In this document: positions 1 to 8,683 of the stretch, in pieces | Layout of the letters: the number at the start of each line of letters is the position of its first letter | Numbering within the stretch: position 1 is the first letter of the stretch | Source: Actinomycetaceae bacterium | GTDB taxonomy: Bacteria; Actinomycetota; Actinomycetes; Actinomycetales; Actinomycetaceae | Length of the DNA stretch: 64,000 nt | Direction: 5' to 3' | NCBI GenBank assembly: GCA_030528145.1 | Contig: JAUMZK010000006.1 | Location: 21,947-85,946 of the forward strand | Position numbers and translations under genes: made by a program | The notes under the pieces: model-generated | The model's input: the letters and a program-made list of their open reading frames with translations, nothing else | The model's database searches: none | Told to the model about the DNA's origin: nothing

Positions 1-29
1 GTTTATAGCGTTTATAGCGTTTACAGCAC
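1..29. repeat. Short tandem repeat at window edge
   Basis: Three near-identical nine-base units reading roughly GTTTATAGC follow one another at the left edge, the third diverged. The array may extend out of the window to the left. No gene is supported between the edge and 153. Purpose unknown. Confidence 0.4.
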
Positions 30-153
30 GCAAGATGCCGTCAATGTTCCGCGGATAGCGCAAATTTTGCCAAGCTTACTCGCGTAACCTGCGCAATCTA
101 CACAATCTGCATAAACCGGACCCATCGCAATCCTTGCCAATCGGCACCCACCC

Positions 154-531
154 CTATGGGGAAACGGGTCCCGCCCGACTGTGCGCACTGACCTGCCATA
201 ATAATCCCAGTACACGCGGGCGCACCGACACTGTTACGAGTGCGTCCTCGTCGCGTATTCGACACGAGGTTAAATCCGCCCCATTCCGCTTTGCTATGCC
301 GCCCGCAGTTTTACACCCATCGCCCTCTAATTGTTCCCAACTGGCGGCAGCCAGAGCCGCGAAATCCGCAGCGTTTTGCGCCTTGGCATGGGCAAATGCC
401 ACATTGGACAGGGCGGCGGTAAACAGTATTCCCACCACAATAGCAGCCACTAAAGATAGTGCTAATACTGTTCCAGAACCGTCCTCTACGGGTCTGCGCC
501 ATCTGGTTCGCGCACGGCCACAGCTTCGCAT
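154..531 (-). CDS. TadE-like secreted/membrane protein of the Tad locus
   Basis: Predicted 125-residue protein with a short basic N-terminus, one hydrophobic segment (about residues 22-42) that begins with the pilin-like GSGTVLALSLVAAIV stretch, then an extracellular part containing QNAADFAALAAA, the signature of the actinobacterial TadE-like protein that sits last in Tad clusters (Rv3654c type). Pseudopilin-like proteins of this kind are anchored by the hydrophobic helix and assist Flp pilus assembly. I chose the ATG at 531, which overlaps the end of the upstream tadE by 46 bases; the frame is open further upstream but those residues are antisense-like and basic. It is the last gene of the minus-strand operon seen here. 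Family placement is by motif only. Confidence 0.7.
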   Translation of the reverse strand: MRSCGRARTRWRRPVEDGSGTVLALSLVAAIVVGILFTAALSNVAFAHAKAQNAADFAALAAASWEQLEGDGCKTAGGIAKRNGADLTSCRIRDEDALVTVSVRPRVLGLLWQVSAHSRAGPVSP

Positions 532-794
532 TTGGCTTCCACCCCCAAATATTGCATTCCTTGCGGTGTTTTCGTGGCGAGGGCGACTACTTGCTGCCCG
601 TCCACCTTTATTTGTACTGACGCAGGCGGGGCTTGCCCGAGGGCGGCTGCGCGCGCTCCCGCCCTCGCCAAAGAACACGTTTGCACCTGGGCGCTGCCGA
701 AACTGGCCACTGCCAAGATGAACACTAATAGTGTGGTCACAGCCGGCAGCGTTACCGCCAATTCGGCTGTGACCATTCCGTCTTCGCGTTTCAC
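486..794 (-). CDS. TadE-family pseudopilin
   Basis: Predicted 102-residue protein. The N-terminus MKREDGMVTAELAVTLP is the classic TadE start: a charged leader followed by a glycine and the T-A-E-x-A motif leading into a single hydrophobic helix (about residues 8-32). TadE-type pseudopilins are processed by a prepilin peptidase and act in assembly of Flp/Tad pili at the envelope. The start is GTG at 794, overlapping the stop of the DUF4244 gene (GTGA), so translation is probably coupled. No prepilin peptidase is encoded in this window. Confidence 0.8.
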   Translation of the reverse strand: MKREDGMVTAELAVTLPAVTTLLVFILAVASFGSAQVQTCSLARAGARAAALGQAPPASVQIKVDGQQVVALATKTPQGMQYLGVEAKCEAVAVREPDGADP

Positions 795-1006
795 ACTGAT
801 AACGCCGACTTGATTATGCCCAACAGCAGCGTTTTTACTGCCCCAGATTTAAGGATTGCCACCAACAGTCCAGCGAAGCCAGCGGCTGCCACTGTGCCGA
901 TGGCGTATTCCGCAGTAGTCATGCCGTCCTCGGTATTTTCTGGGTATGTCGCAAAGTTCTGCCAGGCGATATGCGCACGCAGGGCGATTTTTTCCAGTAC
1001 GTCCAT
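791..1006 (-). CDS. DUF4244 Flp-type pilin subunit
   Basis: Predicted 71-residue protein with a soluble N-terminal leader of about 25 residues, then EDGMTTAEYAIGTVAAAGFA, which carries the type IVb/Flp pilin cleavage-like G-M-T-T-A-E-Y motif, and one hydrophobic helix to the C-terminus. This matches the actinobacterial DUF4244 family, thought to be the major Flp pilin of Tad systems. The ATG at 1006 is preceded by AGAAAGGAAAAACC, a good ribosome binding site; a longer open frame to 1141 has no such site and would add pilin-unlike residues. The strong RBS fits the high expression expected of a structural subunit. Confidence 0.8.
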   Translation of the reverse strand: MDVLEKIALRAHIAWQNFATYPENTEDGMTTAEYAIGTVAAAGFAGLLVAILKSGAVKTLLLGIIKSALSV

Positions 1007-1103
1007 GGTTTTTCCTTTCTGTAGACGTACTTCTAGAGTTCCAAGCTTCACTGGGACGAACAAGGGCACGACTTGGAGGTTGTGGAAACTATGTTGGGGA
1101 AAC

Positions 1104-2021
1104 CTAGACGCCCATGATGGCACTGGCTTGGGATAAAACAATCGGCACTATTCCCAGCAAGACAAACGCCGGTAACAATGTCGTCCCCAACGGTACCACC
1201 AGTTTTACGCCCAGTTCGGCGGCTTTTTCGCGGGCGGCAGCGGCGGCGCCAGCCCGTTGCGCACGGGCTCCTTGGCGCAGCATTTCCACCGGACTAAACC
1301 CCTTATCCCATGCCAATTCCACGATTTCCCACAGCGACTCCCACTTCTTTCCACACAGTTTTTTCGCTTCGACCGGCAGCCCGCCAATTTCCAAAAATTT
1401 TCCGGCGACCGCCAAATTTTCGTCAAAATGGGCGCCTACCACGGCAATTGCTCGCGGCATTGCGGACCCGGAATTGACGCACGCCGCCACCAGGTCGAGG
1501 GCGAAGGGCACATCCATTTCTTCACCGGTAGCCGCGCCTTGCAACAGGCGTCGCATCCACCACATCCCCGCCACCTCAAACCCAATACCCAGCATGAACA
1601 CCGCGAATCCTGCCGCAGAACCGAAGAAAAACCCGAAGGGATTGGCTCCTAGCATTATTCCCAACCCTAACGCTGCCGCAGGGAGGACGCCGAGCAGTCG
1701 AGCGCTAGCACCCGGACCAGCTAAAGCTATTTTCCGTTCAGATTCTGCCCTTTTAGCGTCCTCGATACCACCAATCAGGTGGTCTATTACGGGTGCGGGA
1801 GCGGCACCGGTCTGTGCGCAAATGGAAAGCGTTCGCTGCAAAAGTGGTCCGATGTGCGCCGAATTTTCCGGTGCCAGTCCTGCTTTTAGTAATGCGCTGG
1901 CGCGCATCAAGGCGGCAATTTCGTCGACTTCAGGAGCTTTTTTGAACAAACCTCGCAGTTTACATTTTATGCAGTTTAGCCCGTTTTTCGACCTTCGCGT
2001 AGCGTCCTGTTTCCCGCGCAT
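1104..2021 (-). CDS. Fused TadB/TadC-like inner-membrane platform protein
   Basis: About 305 residues. Two type II secretion F (T2SSF) helical units can be seen: the first around LMRASALLKAGLAPENS with membrane helices near residues 115-165, the second around FALDLVAACVNSGSAMPRAI followed by a C-terminal membrane helix ending LLGIVPIVLS. TadB and TadC are normally separate platform proteins of the Tad pilus machine; here one polypeptide carries both units, so I infer a fusion. The ATG at 2021 has a purine-rich GGAAGAAAGAAGC upstream; the frame is open from a TTG at 2060. It lies between tadA and the pilin gene, in operon order. Confidence 0.7.
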   Translation of the reverse strand: MRGKQDATRRSKNGLNCIKCKLRGLFKKAPEVDEIAALMRASALLKAGLAPENSAHIGPLLQRTLSICAQTGAAPAPVIDHLIGGIEDAKRAESERKIALAGPGASARLLGVLPAAALGLGIMLGANPFGFFFGSAAGFAVFMLGIGFEVAGMWWMRRLLQGAATGEEMDVPFALDLVAACVNSGSAMPRAIAVVGAHFDENLAVAGKFLEIGGLPVEAKKLCGKKWESLWEIVELAWDKGFSPVEMLRQGARAQRAGAAAAAREKAAELGVKLVVPLGTTLLPAFVLLGIVPIVLSQASAIMGV

Positions 2022-2086
2022 TTTGCTTCTTTCTTCCTGCCTGAAACTGCTTTCCTGCAACCGAAATCATGCCCAATCGCCAAGGC

Positions 2087-3325
2087 TTACCACGGGGCTG
2101 GAGGCGCAACTGGCGCTTCGCCCTCGGGAAATCCCGCTGTAATACCCGACCACTCTGCGGCACAATTACCCGCCAAATCACCAAGCGAATTGTCGACCAA
2201 ATCGCCAACATCCGCATCCGGGACCTCGAAGTTACCGACTTGTTCCCGTGCCAACGCCATAAATTCTGACCACGCCGCCATGCACCGCACCCGCCCGTCG
2301 GCACTGATGCGTGCCGCCGGTAGTACCTGGAAATCGGCACTGAGCAGCGCTATTTCCTCTACCCAGCGCCGCCCCCGCTCGCGACGCAAATGCAACAACA
2401 GCTGTATGGCAGAGCCGGCTTGCAGAAAAGTTTCCTGCTGGCTCATATGCGCGCTCGCCCCCAACGCGGCCAGTCGAGCTGGCACGTCTTGCGCACTATT
2501 CGCGTGAATAGTCGCCCACGCTCCGGCGTGCCCAGTGTTCATTGCCGCCAACATGTCGCGCACTTCGCGGCCCCGGCATTCCCCCACCACCAGCCGATCC
2601 GGTCTCATGCGCAATGCGGCGCGTACCAATTCCGCCAAGGTTACGGCACCAGCGCCTTCCAAGTTCGGTTTTCTTTCGCTCAGACTCACAACGTGGGGGT
2701 GGCGAGGACGCAACTCACTGACTTCCTCCACGCATATTATGCGTTGGTTCGGTGGGATTTCGCCCAGAAGAGCCCCCAGTAAAGTAGTTTTTCCGGTGCC
2801 AGTTGCGCCACTAATCAGCCCTGACACTCCGCCCAAAAACAGGCGGCGCAACAGCGGCGCGATACGCAAAGACACCATGCCCCCACACAGGTCCGCGTAA
2901 GAAAAGGCGTCCTCGGAAAACGCCCGCAAAGACACCGTCGGATAGGCGACTAGGGGCGGCAGTACAATATTTACGCGCGCCCCACCCGGCAATTTGCCGT
3001 CCATAATGGGGTTGGCGTCATCCAGGCGCCGCCCGCAGGCACTGGCAATTTTCATTGCCATTTCGCGCAAATCCGGCAGTTGCGCGGGCCTTCTTTCGAG
3101 CCCTTTCCCCCGGTCCACCCATATTTCGCCCGGTTTATTTACGAGGACGTCGCTTACTTTTGGGTCTTGCAGCAGGCGGTCGATTTCCAGGGGCAGTCCG
3201 CCCAGTTCCGCTGCTAGTTGCTGGTAGCGGATGGTGGCAAAATCTGCGGAAGCACCGTCAGGCAGCGTTTGTGCCAAGGCTTGCGCGGGAGTTTTTCCTT
3301 GCGCTACCAAGTGCCTGGCCCTCAT
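2087..3325 (-). CDS. tadA: TadA/CpaF-family pilus assembly ATPase
   Basis: 412 residues. Contains the Walker A loop SGATGTGKTTLL (about 172-183), the Asp/Walker B region ICVEEVSELRP (about 197-207), RPDRLVVGECRG (about 241-252) and GAWATIHAN with the catalytic histidine box (about 268-276), all typical of type II/IV secretion hexameric ATPases of the TadA/CpaF family. It would power Flp pilus extension from the cytoplasmic side. Its ATG at 3325 overlaps the stop of the upstream CpaE-like gene (ATGA), indicating coupling. The last 40 or so residues after the ATPase core are poorly conserved. Confidence 0.9.
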   Translation of the reverse strand: MRARHLVAQGKTPAQALAQTLPDGASADFATIRYQQLAAELGGLPLEIDRLLQDPKVSDVLVNKPGEIWVDRGKGLERRPAQLPDLREMAMKIASACGRRLDDANPIMDGKLPGGARVNIVLPPLVAYPTVSLRAFSEDAFSYADLCGGMVSLRIAPLLRRLFLGGVSGLISGATGTGKTTLLGALLGEIPPNQRIICVEEVSELRPRHPHVVSLSERKPNLEGAGAVTLAELVRAALRMRPDRLVVGECRGREVRDMLAAMNTGHAGAWATIHANSAQDVPARLAALGASAHMSQQETFLQAGSAIQLLLHLRRERGRRWVEEIALLSADFQVLPAARISADGRVRCMAAWSEFMALAREQVGNFEVPDADVGDLVDNSLGDLAGNCAAEWSGITAGFPEGEAPVAPPAPW

Positions 3326-4134
3326 TTTTCCCTCCGCAACCGCTGCATTTTATGCACTAAATATAGGGTTCGCAGAGTTGCGCGTTGGCGCGGCATTCCC
3401 ACCTGCGGGTGCCACCAAAAACCGGGTTTGCGCCCTCCTACTATTATTTTGTAATCCGCTACTTCTGCTATTTGCCCAGCCACCACGCCACCGACAATGC
3501 CCGCATCAACCACCACGTAGTCGACGCGTTTCGCCACAGCCTGCACGTGTCGGACCGCACTTTCTTTTGCTAAAACCGCGCATAAAATGCGGTCAGCGGA
3601 CCCAATTTTATTGCCGCGTCCCGCCTTTGACACCGTGCTTCGCCCTGAATGTATTGCGTGACTGGCGAGGACGCCCTGCCCGGTTTCGCCTTCGCCACCG
3701 TCCTCGGGAATGCCCACCCCCAAACGCGCAGAAAGTGCCGGCGGGTCGTTACCGTCAACTACTACCGCTCCTAGTTTTCGCGCCACCATGAGGGCGACAC
3801 TGCTGGTCCCCACCCCACCCCGGCTGCCCACTACCGCAACTATTTTTCCGTTGCGCACGTGTAAGGCGGCGTCCACACACCGCAGAAATTCTGCGGCTTC
3901 TTGCGGTAATCGCAATCCGGGACCGCCCACTGTTATTACCTGGTTGGTACCCCCACGCAACCCGCACTCACCAGCCTCAGCGCTGCCTTCGCCCCCAACT
4001 ACCTTTATTACTATCGGACTGGTATCGCAGTGCCCATGGCGTACCACCTGGGCTTCTTCACCAAGTAAGCGCACATATTTTTGGGCTAAACTCCCTAATT
4101 TTGCGTCATTTGCGCATATTACTACCTGGTTCAT
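3322..4134 (-). CDS. CpaE/Ssd-like P-loop protein of the Tad locus
   Basis: About 270 residues. The central VVAVVGSRGGVGTSSVALMV is a variant of the ParA/MinD Walker A loop in which the usual GK-T/S is altered, as in the actinobacterial septum-site-determining protein Ssd (Rv3660c) found at the head of Tad clusters. The N-terminal 100 residues are an atypical receiver-like domain. CpaE homologues position the pilus machine; Ssd also affects division. The ATG at 4134 is used; a TTG at 4140 is possible. Gene order directly before tadA supports the assignment, although no experiment-grade feature distinguishes CpaE from Ssd roles. Confidence 0.75.
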   Translation of the reverse strand: MNQVVICANDAKLGSLAQKYVRLLGEEAQVVRHGHCDTSPIVIKVVGGEGSAEAGECGLRGGTNQVITVGGPGLRLPQEAAEFLRCVDAALHVRNGKIVAVVGSRGGVGTSSVALMVARKLGAVVVDGNDPPALSARLGVGIPEDGGEGETGQGVLASHAIHSGRSTVSKAGRGNKIGSADRILCAVLAKESAVRHVQAVAKRVDYVVVDAGIVGGVVAGQIAEVADYKIIVGGRKPGFWWHPQVGMPRQRATLRTLYLVHKMQRLRREK

Positions 4135-4220
4135 GCCCAAAATTGTGGCATTATTCCGGGACGGTCGTCCTCGAAAAAACCAGGCCCTGTGGAAAAAATC
4201 CAGTGGAAACCAAAACTAAT

Positions 4221-5183
4221 TTATTTTCCGATCCGCCCCGCTAAAATTTCAGTCGCCATATCGTTACTGGCACGCGTCCCTCGCGTCAACTCTGAAACCC
4301 ACCACTGCAAATAATGCGTCACCCCCGCTAAGGTGCCCTGACGATACTTCTTGAGGGCGCCGCGAAAGCCATACAAATCCGCCGTCATTCCTGCATAAAG
4401 CTGCCAGGTCCCGGTCGGTTCTGCCCCGCAGTTTGTCAAGTAATAGCGCGTAAAAGTTCCTGCTAACGCCGTCGAAAATGCCTGCTGTAGTTCCGCGAAA
4501 ATAAACCCCGCTTTCACCCACGCCGTCCCCTGCGGTTCTTCCACTAACAACCCCACTCGCACCAATGCCGCCTGGTCCCGCGTTATCCCCACAGTTCCGC
4601 CACCTCGGTAAAACCGCTTTATTTCGCGGTCTATCCCGGTAATCACCTGCGCTAGTGGGACCTTAGGGGCCGGTGTGCGCCCATTCAGCGGTCCCATTTT
4701 TTGGTTCACGTACAGGTTGGCATTCACTATTCCCATCCCGAGGGCGATCCCCGCATCCACCGGTTCGCCCACCGTTCCAGGTGACACCGCAGCGGCTGCC
4801 GCCGCGCCTTTTGCTACGCCTTCTGCCGCTCTGCACGCGCCGCTCCACGTTTCCGCTGCACCTACTTTTCCCTGAGTTATCGCGCCTTTCGCCTTGCCTT
4901 CCGCATTACCCATATTCCCCGCATTTTCCCAACCGCCGCTACCGTCTGCGTCTCCCGCTTTCTCTGTTCCCCCAGCAACAATCGCACGCAGTTGGACGGC
5001 AGGTACGCGGGCGCCCTCGAGCCGAGCCAGATCAACCCCAATGCGAACGGCAGCTTCAGTGCGCGCGACCGCGTTTTTATGGCGAAAGGCTTCGTGAAAT
5101 CGGTACTTACCCACCGCTTTTTCGAGATCGTGCAAGTCAGTTACAGATGTCCAAAAACGCACTGCTTCCGTAATTTTTTTCAT
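4221..5183 (-). CDS. Hypothetical protein preceding the Tad operon
   Basis: 320 residues, unknown function. The N-terminus carries a block (ARTEAAVRIGVDLARLEGARV) resembling the N-terminal region of the actinobacterial Tad-linked, Fic-related proteins annotated loosely as oxidoreductases, followed by a glycine/alanine-rich low-complexity stretch (about residues 90-150) with no Fic HPFxxGNG motif visible. The C-terminal half is well ordered and ends with a possible helix-rich region. ATG at 5183 follows AGATAAAA, a weak site. Same strand and 86 bases upstream of the CpaE-like gene, so it may be the first gene of the operon. I do not assign a function. Confidence 0.5.
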   Translation of the reverse strand: MKKITEAVRFWTSVTDLHDLEKAVGKYRFHEAFRHKNAVARTEAAVRIGVDLARLEGARVPAVQLRAIVAGGTEKAGDADGSGGWENAGNMGNAEGKAKGAITQGKVGAAETWSGACRAAEGVAKGAAAAAAVSPGTVGEPVDAGIALGMGIVNANLYVNQKMGPLNGRTPAPKVPLAQVITGIDREIKRFYRGGGTVGITRDQAALVRVGLLVEEPQGTAWVKAGFIFAELQQAFSTALAGTFTRYYLTNCGAEPTGTWQLYAGMTADLYGFRGALKKYRQGTLAGVTHYLQWWVSELTRGTRASNDMATEILAGRIGK

Positions 5184-5252
5184 TTTTATCTGCTCAATCT
5201 CACTTATTTACGGCTACTAATAATCCGCCTTTTTCTCACTAAAATAGTTATT

Positions 5253-5658
5253 ATGCCACTTGTTTCCGCCCAGCGTTCGCGATATCGCGATTGGCGTTTT
5301 GGTGCGTTCCTGGGTCCGTTTGGAGTACTTTTTTGGCATTGGGTACGGGCATGCAAATGGTGTCCGTGTCTTTAGGTAAACCTTTTGGTTTACTCAGCGC
5401 CACAGTGCTGGCTATTGCGGGTTTATTTGCTTGGTGCTATGCACCTTGGCTGCGCACCGACGGCGGGTGGTGGGGTTGTATCTCAGTTCGGTGACGGCTT
5501 TTGCGCTTACGGATCTGACTCCGGTGCTGCCGCCAGATGGGCAGTTATTTGCGACACTGTCGGCAACTTGGTGGGCGGGATATTTGCCTGCTTTGGATTC
5601 TATTTTGGCAGGTTCTGTGACAGCGGCGGTGTTTGCAAAGTTACGTATTTTGGACTAA
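5253..5658 (+). pseudogene. Small membrane protein gene with two frameshifts
   Basis: Starting at ATG 5253, the reading frame runs into the next frame at a run of six T near 5330 (seven T would restore it) and changes again in the G-rich stretch near 5465-5480, ending at a TAG at 5656-5658. The joined translation is a hydrophobic protein of about 135 residues with helices such as GLLSATVLAIAGLFAWCYAP and LFATLSATWWAGYLPALDSI-like segments. It sits immediately upstream of another membrane protein on the same strand. Either it is degraded, the T-run is a slippage site, or the sequence has errors; I cannot tell. Confidence 0.5.
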
Positions 5659-5679
5659 TCAGACGAAGATTTGCTACAA

Positions 5680-6180
5680 ATGGCTAAGGCAGATTTGTCC
5701 CCGCGGACGCCACTTCCAAATTTCCGTAACCGTGATTTGGTGGTGTCGTGGATGGTGTCGGCAGTGGCAGCAATTTTTATGTCAGCTTTAGTTGTGTGGC
5801 GTGCGGGCACTATCGATTTGCGAGGAGGCCCGCTGCACTTGTCTTCTTCGATGAATTCGCACCCAACTTTAACTTCACTGCTGGGTATTTTGTTGATGGC
5901 AGTTTTTATCACTATTGTTTCGACATACTCAGGGTGGGGTCCTATGCTTGTATCAGTATTTTTCCTGGTATTAGCCGGTTTTGGGGTGGCGGCTTTCCAA
6001 ATTTTGACGGGCTTTTTTGTTACAGTTTCTGATTCGACTGGCAGTGTCTTAGGTATGGCGGCGGTGCCTTTGTGTACGTTGGGTGCAACTATTTTCGCTA
6101 CTGCTCATGCGGCGCATTGGATGCGAATGGAGCCCACTATTTTCGAATTATCCCGACGCGGCTCGCATATCACCGATTAG
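5680..6180 (+). CDS. Hypothetical four-helix membrane protein
   Basis: 166 residues with four predicted membrane helices (about 24-46, 62-84, 88-110 and 117-140) and a short basic N-terminus. No family recognised. ATG at 5680; a TTG at 5671 is also in frame, and no clear Shine-Dalgarno is seen. It follows the frameshifted membrane gene by about 20 bases, suggesting one transcript, and both resemble small uncharacterised actinobacterial membrane proteins that accompany the larger acidic protein downstream. Confidence 0.55.
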   Translation: MAKADLSPRTPLPNFRNRDLVVSWMVSAVAAIFMSALVVWRAGTIDLRGGPLHLSSSMNSHPTLTSLLGILLMAVFITIVSTYSGWGPMLVSVFFLVLAGFGVAAFQILTGFFVTVSDSTGSVLGMAAVPLCTLGATIFATAHAAHWMRMEPTIFELSRRGSHITD

Positions 6181-6286
6181 TCTGCGGGCTTTTTATTGTT
6201 TTGTGGTAAAAATTTATGTTATTTGCGCGCGCCAAGGCTTTTTTGTCGGTGCTGGAGGTTATCTTTACACTAGATAGGAGGCTTTT

Positions 6287-7780
6287 ATGAGCGAGCAAGA
6301 CAATTTGGACAATCGCGCTGTCGAATCTGACGGGGCTAACCTGCGTTTCGAGGACGCCGAGGGACCCACTATTGATCCTGCGGAAGCCTCCAAGTTGGCG
6401 GCTTTAGTTGGCAGTGCCGAACCTGCTGGGGATAATTTCGAGGGCGATGCTGCGTTTTCGGTTTCTGCTCCGTTCCGTTTTGTGCAAGCAGCCCACCGCC
6501 AACCGGTAATTGCCCCTGAAGACGAAATCGGGTCAGCCGCCCTCGCCAATTCCACCCCGGCGTCAGCAATGGCGCCGCAAACTGCGAAAAATACTGCGGA
6601 AAACGAGGGTGGAGATGCCGTAAACACCGCAGTGGACGATGCGGATAGCCCAGTGGAAAATGCGGACGAGGACGCCGCCCCGGCTTCGCCCTCTGAGGAA
6701 CCAGCCGCCCTCGAACCAAATACCGGAGCCCCCGAGTCTGCGACACCCCAGACGATTGATTCCTCATTCCCGGAACAATCCCCTGATGAACGATCCGAAG
6801 TGGAACGATTCCCTGCAGAAGCATCTCCGGTCACGCCATTCCAACCGTCCGAACCGTCCGAACCGTATCAAACGCCAGCCCCCACCGCGCCAAACCCTGC
6901 CGAGCCTGAGGAAACTCTAGCTGCTTCAGCCCCCAGCGCGGCACCTATGGGTGTCCCTACCGATCTTTCTACTGGCAACGCTCCCACCGATTACTCCGCC
7001 GACCGGTCCACCGCAGCCGACCCGGCAATACCGGCATCGCCCACGCAACGCGTATCGTTGGCGCAACGCTACCAAAGCCAAACAAACTTGCCGAAAGTCA
7101 GCGACGACCTGGAAAACACCATGATTCGCCGCCAATCCCTGATGGGCAACGACGCAGTCCTGCCCGGCGCAGCACCCGCAGGCGGTCCAGACTGGGTGGA
7201 ACGCGCAGAACCAGAAATCACAGATTACGCGACACCTCCCACCGAAGACGAAGCAATATTTGCGGGAGCCACCGTAGTCCCCACAGTGAAAAAACGCGGT
7301 TGGAACCATTTTTGGAACATCGTACTGTCAGTCCTGGGTTACCCACTGGTACTGGTATTGTTCGCCGTCGGCATCCACCCCACCGCGCAATCCGTCTACG
7401 TCCTCCCGTCCTCGGCGCGCGTACCCGCGCTAATATTCGCCCTAATATTACTGTTCTTCGTGGCGTGGCATGCCCGCTACTCGTCCGTGGGGTCGTTCAT
7501 AATGGGCTCCGTTTTGACAATACTGGGTCTAGTAGGACTGTTCACCACCAGCATTTACGAACGCGGCACCCTCACAGTAAACCCACTAGGTATAAAATAC
7601 ACGAACGTGCCCATGCGCATTGAAGGCGCCATAGTGAACGCAGCCAACTTCGGCACTACCGGGCTGTTAGCAGTGATAGGGCTGTTCGTCCTCGCAATCG
7701 CCTTCGTCAGCCACGGCGCGCGCCGCCAAGGACGTGCAGAAACCCGTACCCGCGAAACCGTAGAAGCGAGCCGATTTTAG
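6287..7780 (+). CDS. Acidic low-complexity protein with C-terminal membrane domain
   Basis: 497 residues. The first 330 are rich in Glu, Asp, Ala, Pro and Ser with a net negative charge and short Pro-Ser-Glu repeats (PSEPSEPYQTP); the last 165 contain about four hydrophobic helices starting at WNHFWNIVLSVLGYPLVLVL. The ATG at 6287 has a strong AGGAGG eight bases upstream. The arrangement suggests a cytoplasmic disordered tail anchored to the membrane, but no function can be assigned. It abuts the hydrolase gene at 7781 without a gap, so the two are probably co-transcribed. Confidence 0.6.
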   Translation: MSEQDNLDNRAVESDGANLRFEDAEGPTIDPAEASKLAALVGSAEPAGDNFEGDAAFSVSAPFRFVQAAHRQPVIAPEDEIGSAALANSTPASAMAPQTAKNTAENEGGDAVNTAVDDADSPVENADEDAAPASPSEEPAALEPNTGAPESATPQTIDSSFPEQSPDERSEVERFPAEASPVTPFQPSEPSEPYQTPAPTAPNPAEPEETLAASAPSAAPMGVPTDLSTGNAPTDYSADRSTAADPAIPASPTQRVSLAQRYQSQTNLPKVSDDLENTMIRRQSLMGNDAVLPGAAPAGGPDWVERAEPEITDYATPPTEDEAIFAGATVVPTVKKRGWNHFWNIVLSVLGYPLVLVLFAVGIHPTAQSVYVLPSSARVPALIFALILLFFVAWHARYSSVGSFIMGSVLTILGLVGLFTTSIYERGTLTVNPLGIKYTNVPMRIEGAIVNAANFGTTGLLAVIGLFVLAIAFVSHGARRQGRAETRTRETVEASRF

Positions 7781-8683
7781 GTGAAAATAGCCCCCAAAAT
7801 TCCCACCCACATACTGCGCCCACCTGGTCCGTGGGAACACCTGGATGTGAATGCAAACGGGGCTAACTTTCATTGTGTGCGCTCCGGTCCTAAAAACGGA
7901 CCGACAGTCATTTTGCTGCACGGCTTCCCCCAATTTTGGTGGGCTTGGCGAAACCAAATACCTGCGTTAGCACAAGCCGGATACCAAGTCATCGCCCTCG
8001 ACCTGCGCGGATTCGGAGACTCAGACAAACAACCGCGCGGAAACGACCCCTGGACTATGGCTCACGACGTCGCGGGCATAATGACCACCCTCGGCACTGA
8101 AAACGCCACCATAGTAGGACACGGACTTGGCGGACAGATCGCATGGGCGCTACCGCACGTGGCGCCCTCGTTAGTAAACGCCATCGCCGTCATCGCATGC
8201 CCCCACCCCTTGGCCGTACGTTCCTTACACTCCCGTCTTCTCTCTGGGGCTGCCGCCCAACTATTATTCTTTCAACTGCCTTTCTTCCCCGAACGGGGGC
8301 TGCGCACAGGCAAACTGCTACGCCACATTTTCTCCACTTGGACTGGAACCAACAAAGCCGCCCTCGCCACCGCCGAACCCATCTACACCGCTACTTTCGC
8401 CACCTCTTTCGCGCGTACAGCCGCCTTCTATTTCATACGCCAAAACCGCCGCTTTCCCACGCGCCTAACCGCACTATTTCGCCAAAAAGTGAGCGTACCC
8501 GTGCTCTCCGTACAAGGGCAAAAAGACTCCGTCACTCCCGCCCAAGCCTACGCCCGCGACGCCCACTACGCAGACGTGACCCAAGTTTGCATTCCCGAGG
8601 TCGGACACTTCGTACCGGAAGAAGCTCCGTCCCGCCTTTCCCAAGTACTACTCGACTTCCTGGAGTCACTGCCGTCGCGTTAA
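7781..8683 (+). CDS. Alpha/beta-hydrolase fold protein (epoxide-hydrolase-like), nucleophile absent
   Basis: 300 residues. Fold motifs present: oxyanion region LLHGFPQFWWAW (about 45-56), LDLRGFGDSDKP-like loop (about 73-83), a late acid in VQGQKDSVTP, and the catalytic histidine in PEVGHFVPEEAP near the C-terminus. The nucleophile elbow reads GHGLGG (113-118), so the position that is Ser in esterases or Asp in epoxide hydrolases is Gly115. The protein may be inactive or have a non-hydrolytic role. Start GTG at 7781 directly follows the preceding stop. In M. tuberculosis an epoxide-hydrolase-like gene (ephE) occupies a comparable place near nth and crp, consistent with this position. Confidence 0.7.
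   Translation: MKIAPKIPTHILRPPGPWEHLDVNANGANFHCVRSGPKNGPTVILLHGFPQFWWAWRNQIPALAQAGYQVIALDLRGFGDSDKQPRGNDPWTMAHDVAGIMTTLGTENATIVGHGLGGQIAWALPHVAPSLVNAIAVIACPHPLAVRSLHSRLLSGAAAQLLFFQLPFFPERGLRTGKLLRHIFSTWTGTNKAALATAEPIYTATFATSFARTAAFYFIRQNRRFPTRLTALFRQKVSVPVLSVQGQKDSVTPAQAYARDAHYADVTQVCIPEVGHFVPEEAPSRLSQVLLDFLESLPSR

Noticed and set aside
21..215. Minus-strand 64-codon frame at the left edge
   Set aside because: Overlaps the end of the TadE-like gene and has no family similarity or initiation signal.
1114..2142. A 342-codon plus-strand open frame opposite tadBC
   Set aside because: Antisense shadow of the fused tadB/tadC gene; composition is Ser/Ala/Pro-rich as expected of a complement of a Ala-rich helical protein.
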